DNA of 64,000 nucleotides from a bacterium (GTDB taxonomy: Bacteria > Acidobacteriota > Polarisedimenticolia > Polarisedimenticolales > Polarisedimenticolaceae). Numbering within the stretch: the stretch's first letter is position 1; each line of letters opens with the position of its first letter. The stretch spans positions 372,001-436,000 of the forward strand of contig JAAELQ010000116.1 in NCBI GenBank assembly GCA_024226515.1, read 5' to 3'. Shown here one piece after another: positions 33,659 to 42,825 of the stretch. The position numbers were made by a program, and so were the translations under genes. The notes beneath the pieces were generated by a model. It saw only the letters and a list, made by a program, of their open reading frames with translations. It was not told where the DNA came from and made no database searches.

Positions 33659-34105
33659 TCAGCTCCGTTTCGCCAGTTGTCGTCGCGCTCCGGTAAGCCG
33701 GCTGGCCACGACCTGAACCAGCTTGCTCATCAACGACTGGCCGAAGTCGTGATCCTCGCGCATCAGCTGACGCAAGCGGTCCGCATCCACGGAGATGGCC
33801 TCGCCGTCGGTCTTTGCCACGCCGAACGAGGTGTGGACGTGCGGCTCGACCACCGCCGACCAGACCATCAAGTCGCCCGGACCGATCCGGTCCACGGTGC
33901 ACCGCGCGCCGCTCTCCGCGTTGTACTGGATCTCGACCTCACCCCGCGTCAAGAAGTACAGGAACTCGGCCGGCTCGCCGCGAGTGAAGATCTCCGTCCC
34001 GGCGTCAAGAGTGATCTCCTCGGAGACCATCGACAGCGTCTTGAACGTGTCCTCGCTGGCTGCCTTGAAAAAGTGGATCTCTCGCAGGGTGTCGATCTCG
34101 ACCAT
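33659..34105 (-). CDS. cyclic-nucleotide-binding domain protein
   Basis: The 148-residue protein is a single CRP-type cNMP-binding domain: EITLDAGTEIFTRGEPAEFLYFLTRGEVEI, then IGPGDLMVWSAVVEPHVHTSFGVAKTDGEAISVDADRLRQLM. There is no helix-turn-helix, so it is not a transcription factor. The phosphate-binding cassette is atypical (no clear GE-LAL-R-A). The ATG at 34105 is chosen because GGAGGAG lies about 7 nt upstream. It may be a stand-alone sensor or an effector subunit; no partner is obvious in the neighbourhood. Confidence 0.85.
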   Translation of the reverse strand: MVEIDTLREIHFFKAASEDTFKTLSMVSEEITLDAGTEIFTRGEPAEFLYFLTRGEVEIQYNAESGARCTVDRIGPGDLMVWSAVVEPHVHTSFGVAKTDGEAISVDADRLRQLMREDHDFGQSLMSKLVQVVASRLTGARRQLAKRS

Positions 34106-34244
34106 TCTTACGCTCCTCCAGAACGATGATGATACGCGATCCACTGAACCAGGGACTACTCACCATGGACCGACTCTCGATCTCGCCGGTCCACAAACGC
34201 TCGATTTCGCGGTGATCGAGGGGCAGGGCGTCGTGGGTCGAGCC

Positions 34245-35417
34245 TCATTCGCGCTGCGGAGCATCCACCGTCGGATCGGCGACGACGATCACTCGATTGT
34301 CGAGCGCTCCGGCAACGACCTCCCCGTCGACGACGAGTGGGGTGCTCATCACTCCACCGGTGACATACCCCGGAAGCTCGCCCGTCTCGATTCGCCAGCG
34401 TCGTTCTCCGCTGCCGAGGTCCACGGCGTGGAGCCCGCGCTCGAGCGTGACGCCCGCGAAGTAGTAGGGGGACGCGCTGATCGATCCGATGTAGATCGTC
34501 TCTCCGGCGATCGACGGCGTACCCCAGGACCATCCCCCGGTGCGGTACGTCCACTTGACGCGACCACTCGCCCCGTCGAACGCGAACAGCTTCAACGAGT
34601 CGGAGCTGCCGATATACAGCGTGCCCTCGCGAAACACGCCGGACGACTCGACCCACGATCCGTCGGCATGCTCGTGCTCCCACACCTTCTTGCCGTTCGC
34701 GGCGTCGAGGGCGAAGATCTTGGGGTTGCGGCTTCCGACGTAGACTCGCCCGTCGCCGACCGTCGGCGTGGACTGCACGATGCCGCCGGTATCGAAGCTC
34801 CACGCCTGTTTGCCGTCCTCGACGTTCAGCGCGTACAGGTGGTGATCCCAGCTGCCGACATAGACCCGCTCCTGATGAATGACCGGCGTCGAACGGATCC
34901 GGGCCCCGGTCTTGAACTGCCATTTCTCCTTCCCCGTGTCGGCGTCGATCGCGTACAACTTGCCGTTGGCGCTGCCGACGAAGACCGTCCCATGCGCGAC
35001 TGTGGGAGAGGAGCTCAGGTAGTCGTAGGCGTAGGGCGGTAGAGGCGACGGAAAGACGCGTTCGATGCCGGCGCTGTCCAGGTCGAAGCGCCACGACCGC
35101 TTTCCGTCGGTCGCGGAGACCTTGTAGAGGAAGCCATCGTCACTCGTGAAGTAGATCGAGCCGCCGGCGACCGCCGGCGTCGAGCGCACCCGGCCCCCCG
35201 TGTGAATTTTCCACTTTGGACTCAGGGCCTTCGCCTCGAGTGCCCACAGACACCCGTCGTCGCTGCCGATGTAGATCGTCCCCCGGTCGTGGACCGGAGA
35301 GGACCAGACCTGCCCTCCCGTCTTGAATGTGCGCTGCACCGCCGGTGCCGCGACGCTCGGCGGAACCGCGACTACGAGACCGATCAGAGCTGCCAGGACC
35401 GTGGATGTTCTACGCAA
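34245..35417 (-). CDS. secreted PQQ-type beta-propeller protein
   Basis: The roughly 390-residue protein has a signal peptide (MRRTSTVLAALIGLVVAVPPSVAA). Seven or eight propeller blades follow, each with a tryptophan-docking style repeat (VYVGSWDHHLYALNVEDGKQAW and similar GTIYIGSDDGCLWALEAK). No PQQ-dehydrogenase catalytic residues are seen, so binding or scaffold function (BamB-like) is likelier than an enzyme. The TTG at 35417 with AAGGGGGG 7 nt upstream is chosen; another TTG at 35438 is also open. Its leader contains one copy of the 36-bp repeat described below. Confidence 0.85.
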   Translation of the reverse strand: MRRTSTVLAALIGLVVAVPPSVAAPAVQRTFKTGGQVWSSPVHDRGTIYIGSDDGCLWALEAKALSPKWKIHTGGRVRSTPAVAGGSIYFTSDDGFLYKVSATDGKRSWRFDLDSAGIERVFPSPLPPYAYDYLSSSPTVAHGTVFVGSANGKLYAIDADTGKEKWQFKTGARIRSTPVIHQERVYVGSWDHHLYALNVEDGKQAWSFDTGGIVQSTPTVGDGRVYVGSRNPKIFALDAANGKKVWEHEHADGSWVESSGVFREGTLYIGSSDSLKLFAFDGASGRVKWTYRTGGWSWGTPSIAGETIYIGSISASPYYFAGVTLERGLHAVDLGSGERRWRIETGELPGYVTGGVMSTPLVVDGEVVAGALDNRVIVVADPTVDAPQRE

Positions 35418-35445
35418 CGGACACCCCCCTTCCAGCAATAGTACG
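35410..35445. repeat. 36-bp imperfect direct repeat, left copy
   Basis: The stretch from CTACGCAACGG to AATAGTACG matches 40506-40541 at 29 of 36 positions by eye, and all seven differences are transitions. The minus-strand reading contains a TACTAT -10-like box and the GGAAGGGG ribosome site of the propeller gene. Confidence 0.7.
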
Positions 35446-35680
35446 GGGCCCGGTCAGCGGGGTTCATCGACTGTGGAAGTTCTCCACATGTTCCGAATTC
35501 CCGCGCCGGCTCGCATCTGACTCCGTCTGACGCTCGGGCGGCACATCCGCTGTTCTCAGAACATCTCGGCGCTCTTCGCCGCCGTAGCGGCGGTTTGCAC
35601 ACCGGACCGGACCATGGCATCGGCCTTGCGATAGAGCCGGAATGCGGACCCGATTGCCCAGCCGACGATGAGGAGTCGAC

Positions 35681-38600
35681 ATGAGACGAAGCTGCCCCGA
35701 CACCTGCCACCCCGCAACGGCGACCGGATCCGCATGGGTCCTCCCGTGGGTCGTCCTGCTCTGCACGATTCTCTCGCCGACCGGGTCCGCCCTGGCCGCG
35801 TGCTGCCCCTGTGAAACGGGGCTGTGCTGCGCCGCGAAGCCGAGTTTCGCCGACTCGGTCTACCAGCAGAACGTCCCCGACGCGGCAGTTGCCGTGGCCA
35901 CCTGCTCCGAGCGGGTCCTGGACAACCCGGATCCGGTGCTCGTTCTGTTCGGTCTCCGCGAGGACATCAATCCGTTTGCCGCGGCGGGCACGAACACCCA
36001 GCGCTTGAACTACTACGGGCCGACCAACAACTGGAACGCGGGGAACCTCGGGCAGGTGTTCGGCGTCACCCTCGATGCACAGGGCAACATCTACACCACC
36101 GCGTCATCGTCGTATTTCGGGAACAGAAAAGTCGGCCCCGGTGGATGCGGCGGCGTCTACAAGATCGACGGTCAGACCGGAGCGACCAGCGTATTCGTCG
36201 ACGGCAGCAACTTGACGAGCGCGATGCCCAACGATCCGGCCGAGTGCCCCGGCCTCGGAAACATCGCCTACGACTGCAAGTGCGATCAGTTCTACGTGAC
36301 GAATTTCGAGGACGGCAAGATCTACCGTATCGATCCGTCCGGGAACGTACAGAGCACTTTCGACCATGCAGACCCGCTGCAGGGCACGGGGCTCGACAAT
36401 CAGGTCCCCGGGTTCGCCCCGCTGGGCGAGCGGCTGTGGGGCATCGAGGTGCATCGCAGCCTCGGGAACCCCTGGGTCTACTACAGCGTCTGGTGGGAGG
36501 ACTGGGGCAACCAGAATCCGGTCCGGACCAACGAGATCTGGAAGGTCGGGATCGGGGGGGATTGTGAGTTCGACCCGACCTCGGCCCACAAAGTCGTCGC
36601 TATTCCGGGGAACCCGGACCGCCCGATCCTTACCCCGCAACCGATCTCGAACCCGATCTCGGATATCAGCTTTGCCGGGGATCCGGAGGGCTCGGGGTTG
36701 CCCGTTCGCATGCTCGTCGCCGAACGGGGCATGTTGCGCAAGGACCACGCCTCGGCCCACCAGTCGCGGGTGCTGGAGTATGAGTGCGACGGCCTGCTCA
36801 ACTGGTCGCTGGTCAACCCGCAGCGTTTCAGCATCGGGGATCAGTACTACCGCTCGGGGCTCCACGCCGACCCCGACAGCTCGGCCGGAGGCATCGACTA
36901 CGACTACTTTCCCATTGCGCCGCCGGCCGCAGGGCTGGTGTGGGCCACCGGCGACGCCCTGAACTTCGAGGCGCCGCCGGTCGCCGGCAAGTACGTCTAC
37001 GGCCTACAGGGCTTTCACCCCAACGGGGGCACGTCCGGCAGCAGCATCCTGATCGATCTGGATGGTTCCACGGCAGGTGGAGCGAAGCTGTCGATCGGGG
37101 ACGTCGAGGTCTCGTGCCCCCCCGCCGAGGTTAGCGATCTGGACGGCGACCTCATCGAGGCCCCGATCGACAACTGCCCCATCTCGGCGAACCCCGACCA
37201 GGACGACGACGACGGCGACGGGGTCGGCGACCCGTGCGACAACTGCGAGTTCGTCTCGAACGAATTACAAGAAGACAACGACGGCGACGGAGCCGGCGAC
37301 CTATGCGACAACTGTACTGCGGAGTTCAATCCGTCGCAGTCGGATTCGGACGGAGACGGCGTTGGCGATCTCTGCGACATGGATGCGGACATCGACCTCG
37401 ATCTCGTGGTCAACGGCTCCGACAACTGCCCGTCGGTCGCCAACGAAACGCAGGAAGACGACGACAACGACGGACTGGGCGACGCCTGTGACAACTGTCC
37501 CGGCACCCTCAACCCGACCCAGCTCGATGCGGACGGGGATAATGTGGGCGACGCGTGCGACAACTGCGCCGCGATCGCCAACGTCGGGCAAGCCGATGCA
37601 GACGCCGACGGCATCGGCGACCTCTGCGATCCCGACGCGGACATCGACGGCGACAGCGTTGCCAACGACGTCGACAACTGTCCGACCGTAACGAACACGG
37701 ATCAGGCCAACGACGACGCCGACGGACTCGGAAACGCATGCGACAACTGCCCGCTCGAGGACGGCCCCGACCAGCTGGACAGCGACTCGGACGGTGTCGG
37801 AAACGCGTGCGACAACTGCCTGTGGGGGCCGGACCCGTCTCAGGGCGACAGCGACTCGGACGGTATCGGAAACGTCTGCGACAACTGCTCCGAGGTTGCC
37901 AACCCGGCCCAGGACGCGGTCCCGTTCGGCCAGACGGTCCTGGCGCTCGACAAGCACGAGTTCGCGTGGATCGAGCCGGTCGCGTACCAGTCGGTTCGCG
38001 CGGTCAAGGCCACGGCAGATGAAATCGCCCTCTTCATGCCGGAGTGCCAGATGATCGGCAACGGAACCAGCCTGTCCGATACGGATATGCCCGAACCGAA
38101 CGAGATGTTCTGGTACCTGCTGCGTCATGACTGCCTGGCCGGCAGTTTCAGTTCGGGCGGTGGAAGCGAGGCGCCGGGACGCGATGAGGAACTGGGCGAG
38201 GTGTTTCCGGGGGGAGCGATCCCGTCCTGTGCCCCGTTCTGCGGCGACTACAGAGTCGATCCCGGAGAGGAGTGCGACGACGGGAACACCATCGACGGCG
38301 ACGGCTGTCAGGGGAACTGCCTCGAGCCGATCTGCGGGGACGGGATTCCCGATCCGTGGGAAGCGTGTGACGACGGCAACTCGGTCGCCGGGGATGGTTG
38401 CGAGAGCGACTGCACGCTGTCACCGACCTGTCCGCCGCCGCTGACGATCGTCAACGGCAGTTTCGAGAGCGGTGATCCGCTTTCCCCTGCGGGCTACTCT
38501 CCGCTCGCAGTCGGCAACAGCACGAGCGTCACGGGTTGGACCGTGGCTCAGGCGGGGATCGACTACGTCGGCCCGACGATCTGGATCGCGTCCGACGGCG

Positions 38601-40471
38601 TGCGCAGTCTCGATCTGTCCGGCGGCAGCCCCGGGGCGATCTACCAGGATCTCGCGACCACCAGCGGAGCGAACTACACGATCCTGTTCGACCTGGCGGG
38701 GCATACGTCGGCAGCTGTCGTCACGGCCCGTGTCACGGCGGCCGCGGACTCTCAGGACTACACGTTCGACGCGACGGGCAACTCGGTGCTGAACCCGGGC
38801 TGGGTGACGCGAACGTTCAGTTTCACCGCGACAGGTACGACGACGCGACTGACGTTCACCTCCCTGACCGCTGGCCATGCGGGGCCCGCGCTCGACAACG
38901 TACGTGCTGTCGCGGCGCCGCTCGGGATCGGCAACGGCGGATTCGAGTCCGGCCCTCCCATTCCAGGCGGGACCCAGTTCGTCGTCTTGATCGCCCCGGA
39001 CTCGAGCATCCCCGGCTGGCCGGTCACCGCCGGGTCGATCGACTACGTCGGTCCGGCAATCTGGACCTCCTCCGAGGGTGTGCGCAGCCTCGATCTGTCC
39101 GGAAGCGGTCCGGGCGCGGTCAGTCAAGTTCTCACGACGGTGGCAGGAACGAACTACACCGTCCTGTTCGATCTGGCCGGTCACCGAGGCGACGCGGGGA
39201 GTGTCCTCGTCGCCCGGGTCTCGGCCGTCGGCCTCGCTCCGCTGGCCAGCGTCGACTACCCGTTCGACACGACCGGCAACACGCCTTCGAATCTCGGCTG
39301 GCTGACGCGATCGTTCAGCTTCACCGCGGACAGCTCGAGCACCACCTTGACCTTCACCTCGCTGTCGCCGCAGCACTACGGACCGACCCTGGACAATGTC
39401 AGGGCCTGCTCCAGTGTCGAGAGTTGCGAGGCCGCCGTTCCCGCGACCGGCACCACGCAGTGCTGGGACGACGCCGGCACGTCGATCCCGTGCGCAGGCA
39501 CGGGTCAGGACGGCGAGCTGCAGCTGGGCCTGTCGACGAATCCGCGTTTCCTGGACAACTCCGACGGCACGGTGACGGACAACCTGACCGGCCTGATCTG
39601 GCTGAAGGACGCGAACTGCTTCGGCCATGACGGTTGGGCCAATGCGTTGTCCGCCTCGAACAGCCTGGCCGGCGGCTCGTGCGGCCTGACGGATGGATCG
39701 ATCGCAGGGGACTGGCGCCTTCCGAACGTGCGCGAGCTGTACAGCTTGATCGATGCCGGTCAGGTCAGCCCCGCACTGTCCGCCGGCCATCCGTTCAGCG
39801 CCGTGCAGTTGCTGGGCTACTGGTCTTCGTCGACTTCCCTGGGTGTCGGCGACCCGTCCTTCGGCTGGAGCGTGCAACTTGCCCTCGGCGTGCTCAACTC
39901 CGAGGTGAAGTCCCTCGCCCGGGGTGTCTGGGCGGTGCGGGACTCGGTCTCGGGGAGCAGCGTCCCGACGACCGGTCAGACGACCTGCTGGGATGCCTCC
40001 GGCAGCCCCGTTGCCTGTGCCGGGACGGGGCAGGACGGCGAGCTTCAGCACGGCGTGTCCGTGGTTCCACGTTTCAGCGACAACGGGGACGGCACGGTAA
40101 CGGACAACTTGACCTGTCTGACCTGGCTGAAGAACTCCGACTGCTACGGGCTCGAGAGCTGGAGCGGCGCGTTGGCGATGGCGAACGGCCTCGCAACCGG
40201 TTCGTGTGGCCTGAGTGACGGTTCGGCCGCGGGCGACTGGCGCCTGCCGAACGTGAGGGAGTTGCACAGTCTGGTCGACTTCGGTCGGTCGCATCCCGCA
40301 CTTCCGATCGGCCATCCGTTCGCGAACCTACCCGCGGCCGCCTGGTGGTCGTCGACGAGCAATCTGAGTGCGCCGGATGCTGCGTGGCATGTGAACTTCA
40401 TCAACGGTGGTTTCTCCGGGGTTCTCAAGACAACCCCGGACCTTGTCCGGCCCGTGCGTGGAGGGCAATAG
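35681..40471 (+). CDS. large secreted protein with TSP3 repeats, choice-of-anchor and DUF1566 domains
   Basis: The 1596-residue protein has a signal peptide and a Cys-rich start (CCPCETGLCC). A propeller-like N-terminal domain (about 60-480) is followed by thrombospondin type 3 calcium repeats (about 486-745; DxDxDGVGDxCDNC units), then two DUF4215-type units (about 853-911; CDDGNTIDGDGCQ, CDDGNSVAGDGCES). Two choice-of-anchor-C-like beta-sandwiches (about 923-1080 and 1083-1245; NGSFESG, NGGFESG) and two DUF1566/Lcl domains (about 1254-1420 and 1427-1596; WRLPNVREL) complete it. The last two pairs are internal duplications. It is probably a surface or secreted Ca-binding adhesin-like protein. 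The gene is flanked by the 36-bp imperfect direct repeat. Confidence 0.85.
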   Translation: MRRSCPDTCHPATATGSAWVLPWVVLLCTILSPTGSALAACCPCETGLCCAAKPSFADSVYQQNVPDAAVAVATCSERVLDNPDPVLVLFGLREDINPFAAAGTNTQRLNYYGPTNNWNAGNLGQVFGVTLDAQGNIYTTASSSYFGNRKVGPGGCGGVYKIDGQTGATSVFVDGSNLTSAMPNDPAECPGLGNIAYDCKCDQFYVTNFEDGKIYRIDPSGNVQSTFDHADPLQGTGLDNQVPGFAPLGERLWGIEVHRSLGNPWVYYSVWWEDWGNQNPVRTNEIWKVGIGGDCEFDPTSAHKVVAIPGNPDRPILTPQPISNPISDISFAGDPEGSGLPVRMLVAERGMLRKDHASAHQSRVLEYECDGLLNWSLVNPQRFSIGDQYYRSGLHADPDSSAGGIDYDYFPIAPPAAGLVWATGDALNFEAPPVAGKYVYGLQGFHPNGGTSGSSILIDLDGSTAGGAKLSIGDVEVSCPPAEVSDLDGDLIEAPIDNCPISANPDQDDDDGDGVGDPCDNCEFVSNELQEDNDGDGAGDLCDNCTAEFNPSQSDSDGDGVGDLCDMDADIDLDLVVNGSDNCPSVANETQEDDDNDGLGDACDNCPGTLNPTQLDADGDNVGDACDNCAAIANVGQADADADGIGDLCDPDADIDGDSVANDVDNCPTVTNTDQANDDADGLGNACDNCPLEDGPDQLDSDSDGVGNACDNCLWGPDPSQGDSDSDGIGNVCDNCSEVANPAQDAVPFGQTVLALDKHEFAWIEPVAYQSVRAVKATADEIALFMPECQMIGNGTSLSDTDMPEPNEMFWYLLRHDCLAGSFSSGGGSEAPGRDEELGEVFPGGAIPSCAPFCGDYRVDPGEECDDGNTIDGDGCQGNCLEPICGDGIPDPWEACDDGNSVAGDGCESDCTLSPTCPPPLTIVNGSFESGDPLSPAGYSPLAVGNSTSVTGWTVAQAGIDYVGPTIWIASDGVRSLDLSGGSPGAIYQDLATTSGANYTILFDLAGHTSAAVVTARVTAAADSQDYTFDATGNSVLNPGWVTRTFSFTATGTTTRLTFTSLTAGHAGPALDNVRAVAAPLGIGNGGFESGPPIPGGTQFVVLIAPDSSIPGWPVTAGSIDYVGPAIWTSSEGVRSLDLSGSGPGAVSQVLTTVAGTNYTVLFDLAGHRGDAGSVLVARVSAVGLAPLASVDYPFDTTGNTPSNLGWLTRSFSFTADSSSTTLTFTSLSPQHYGPTLDNVRACSSVESCEAAVPATGTTQCWDDAGTSIPCAGTGQDGELQLGLSTNPRFLDNSDGTVTDNLTGLIWLKDANCFGHDGWANALSASNSLAGGSCGLTDGSIAGDWRLPNVRELYSLIDAGQVSPALSAGHPFSAVQLLGYWSSSTSLGVGDPSFGWSVQLALGVLNSEVKSLARGVWAVRDSVSGSSVPTTGQTTCWDASGSPVACAGTGQDGELQHGVSVVPRFSDNGDGTVTDNLTCLTWLKNSDCYGLESWSGALAMANGLATGSCGLSDGSAAGDWRLPNVRELHSLVDFGRSHPALPIGHPFANLPAAAWWSSTSNLSAPDAAWHVNFINGGFSGVLKTTPDLVRPVRGGQ

Positions 40472-40505
40472 GCGTCGCCTCGGCGGAGCTTCGAGAAAAA
40501 CCGAG

Positions 40506-40541
40506 CTGCGCAGCGGATGTCTCCCTTCCAGCAGTAGTACG
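40506..40541. repeat. 36-bp imperfect direct repeat, right copy
   Basis: This is the second copy of the repeat at 35410-35445, in the same orientation, lying 35 nt after the stop of the large TSP3 gene. Here no gene starts from it. The two copies bracket the whole TSP3 gene (about 5.1 kb). Confidence 0.65.
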
Positions 40542-40565
40542 CGACCCGATCGGGACGAGGAGACG

Positions 40566-42614
40566 CTATGGTCTCGCCGCGACCCGCCGCTCGCGCAGGG
40601 TTCGAGCCTGCTCGATCAGCTCGCCGAAGCCCCGGCGGTAGCCGGACGGGTCGATCTGCATGCCCTCGCGGGCCAGCTCTTCGATCGCGTCGGAGGAGAG
40701 GTCGCCGAGCAGCTCCGAATCGCGCAGCTGCATGCCGAGGGCGGCGACCGCCGCGGCGAACTTGAAGTCCGGAGAGGCCGCGGCGAGCGACGTTCCGCGA
40801 TCGACGACGGATAGGCTGAGAGGTCGGCTGGTCTTCTCGTCGGGCCGCTTGTAGCGCACCTTGACCGTCATCAGCTCGCCGCGGCCGGCCTCGTCGGTGA
40901 GTCGGGCGGGGATCTGGTACCTGAGGGGATCGATCTGCGGCCGGTCGAACGCCACGCCAGCCGGCACGAGCTCGTAGAGTGCGGTCACGGTGTGCCCCGC
41001 GCCGACCTCACCCGCGTCCACCTTGTCGTCGTTGAAGTCATGGTCGCGCAGCAGCCGGTTCTCGTACCCGATCAGGCGGTAGGCTGCGACCTCCGCCGGG
41101 TTGAACTCGACCTGGATCTTCACGTCCTTGGCGATGGTCACCAACGTCGAGCCGGCTTCGTCCACCAGCACCTTGCGCGCCTCGCGGAGTTCGTCGATGT
41201 AGGCGTAATTGCCGTTGCCGCGGTCGGCCAGCTCTTCCAGCGTCGAGTCCTTGTAGTTGCCCATGCCGAAGCCGAGCACGCTGAGGAAGACGCCGCTCTC
41301 GGCCTGCTTCTTGATCAGCTTGCGCAACCCGCCTCTATCGCTCACGCCGACGTTGAAGTCGCCGTCGGTGCACAGGATGACGCGGTTGATCCCGCCTTCG
41401 ATGAACGCCTGGCGAGCGGTGGCGTAGGCCAGCTGGATTCCAGCGCCTCCCGCGGTCGTTCCGCCGGCCTCGAGCCGAGCGATGGCGTGCAGGATCGTCG
41501 ACGAGTCGTCGCCGGAGGTCGGCGCCAACACCAGCCCGGCCGCACCGGCGTAGACCACGATCGATACGTGGTCGCTGCCGGTCAGCGTCTCGGTCAGCAT
41601 CCGCATCGACTGCTTGACCAGCGGCAGCTTCGCGGGCGATCTCATCGAGCCCGAGACGTCGAGCAGGAAGACAAAGTTGCCGGCAGGACGCTGTGCAGGG
41701 GAGATGTCGCGGCCCTTGATCCCGACCTGCGCGAGGCGATGACGCCGGTCCCACGGCGCCTCGGAGACCTCGACCTGGATCGCGAACGGCTCGGGGCCCG
41801 TCGGCTCCGGGTAGTCGTAACGGAAGTAGTTGACCATCTCCTCGATGCGGACGGCGCCCGTCGGCGGGAGCTGTCCGCCGCGAAGGAAGCGGCGCACGTT
41901 GGAGTACGACGCCGTGTCCACATCGATCGAGAACGTGGACAGAGGCTGCTCGATGACACGTTGAAAAGGGCTCTCGTCCAGCGCGTCGTACGCTTCGGTG
42001 TTGAAGTGCGGGTTGACGCGGTTCACGAGCGCGCCGGTCAGCGGGTCCACGTTGCTGATGCCGCTGACCACGACCTGGAAGTCGCGCGCGCGGGAAGAGT
42101 GGACGTTCGGGTTGCCGTCGCCGTCCGCGTCCTGGACGCCGGGCGCCAGGGTCAGCACGTTCTGGTAGAACCGTCCCGGCACCGGCATGTTCTGGATGAA
42201 CTCGGCGCTGAACCGGGCCGTCGCCTGCGTCGCCTCGATATCGACGACGTCACCCTCCGCGACCACCCTGACCTTCTCCTGGATCTCGGCGGCGAGCTGG
42301 ACCGTGATCGGCGTCGACTGCGAGGTCTGCACCCGGATGTCGGGCACGCGTCGGGTGCCGAAGCCCGGGAACTGCACCGAGATGATGTAGCCGATGCCGG
42401 GGCGCAGCACCGGGAATTCTGCGATCCCGTCTGCGTCGGTCATGATGGCCGTCGTCTTGACGAAACCGTGTTCATGGCTGATCGTGACGACGGCTCCGGG
42501 CAGCGGCCCGTTGGAGTCGACGACCTGGACGACGATTCCTCCACTTTGTGCCAGAGCGACCGAGATCGCGATCATGGCCGAGAACGTCAACAGCGCCAGG
42601 CGTGAGTGTTTCAT
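40566..42614 (-). CDS. von Willebrand factor A domain protein (YfbK-like) with carboxypeptidase-regulatory-like domain
   Basis: The 682-residue protein has a signal peptide (MKHSRLALLTFSAMIAISVALA). A carboxypeptidase-regulatory-like beta-sandwich (IVVQVVDSNGPLPGAVVTIS, about 25-105) is followed by the VWA-associated N-domain (STFSIDVDTASYSNVRRFLRGGQLPP). The VWA domain has the MIDAS motif DVSGSM and conserved Thr/Asp (CTDGDFNVG). A DUF3520-like C-terminal domain follows. The ATG at 42614 has GAGGGGAGA upstream. It is likely periplasmic or outer-membrane-associated. The 211 nt upstream contain a possible TTGCGC-N17-TCTAGA promoter. Confidence 0.88.
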   Translation of the reverse strand: MKHSRLALLTFSAMIAISVALAQSGGIVVQVVDSNGPLPGAVVTISHEHGFVKTTAIMTDADGIAEFPVLRPGIGYIISVQFPGFGTRRVPDIRVQTSQSTPITVQLAAEIQEKVRVVAEGDVVDIEATQATARFSAEFIQNMPVPGRFYQNVLTLAPGVQDADGDGNPNVHSSRARDFQVVVSGISNVDPLTGALVNRVNPHFNTEAYDALDESPFQRVIEQPLSTFSIDVDTASYSNVRRFLRGGQLPPTGAVRIEEMVNYFRYDYPEPTGPEPFAIQVEVSEAPWDRRHRLAQVGIKGRDISPAQRPAGNFVFLLDVSGSMRSPAKLPLVKQSMRMLTETLTGSDHVSIVVYAGAAGLVLAPTSGDDSSTILHAIARLEAGGTTAGGAGIQLAYATARQAFIEGGINRVILCTDGDFNVGVSDRGGLRKLIKKQAESGVFLSVLGFGMGNYKDSTLEELADRGNGNYAYIDELREARKVLVDEAGSTLVTIAKDVKIQVEFNPAEVAAYRLIGYENRLLRDHDFNDDKVDAGEVGAGHTVTALYELVPAGVAFDRPQIDPLRYQIPARLTDEAGRGELMTVKVRYKRPDEKTSRPLSLSVVDRGTSLAAASPDFKFAAAVAALGMQLRDSELLGDLSSDAIEELAREGMQIDPSGYRRGFGELIEQARTLRERRVAARP

Positions 42615-42825
42615 GACATCTCCCCTCGGACCGGAGTGTCGAACTGCCCATTCTCTAGAACCTACTCGCGAACGTGGCGCAAGCGTGGTCCCGCACTCCA
42701 AGCCCGTTGCACCTGCACCGCGGAACAGATGCAAGTCCGGCAGCGCCCGGCTACTTCCGGGGCACCCTCCGTCTCGACTCGAACCGTCAGAGAGATCGGC
42801 GACAGCGCGCCACGCCTCGGCAGTC

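Noticed and set aside
37140..37915. Regular repeats resembling a CRISPR or tandem-repeat array
   Set aside because: They are in frame and encode thrombospondin type 3 calcium-binding units of variable length. There are no unique spacers and no cas genes.
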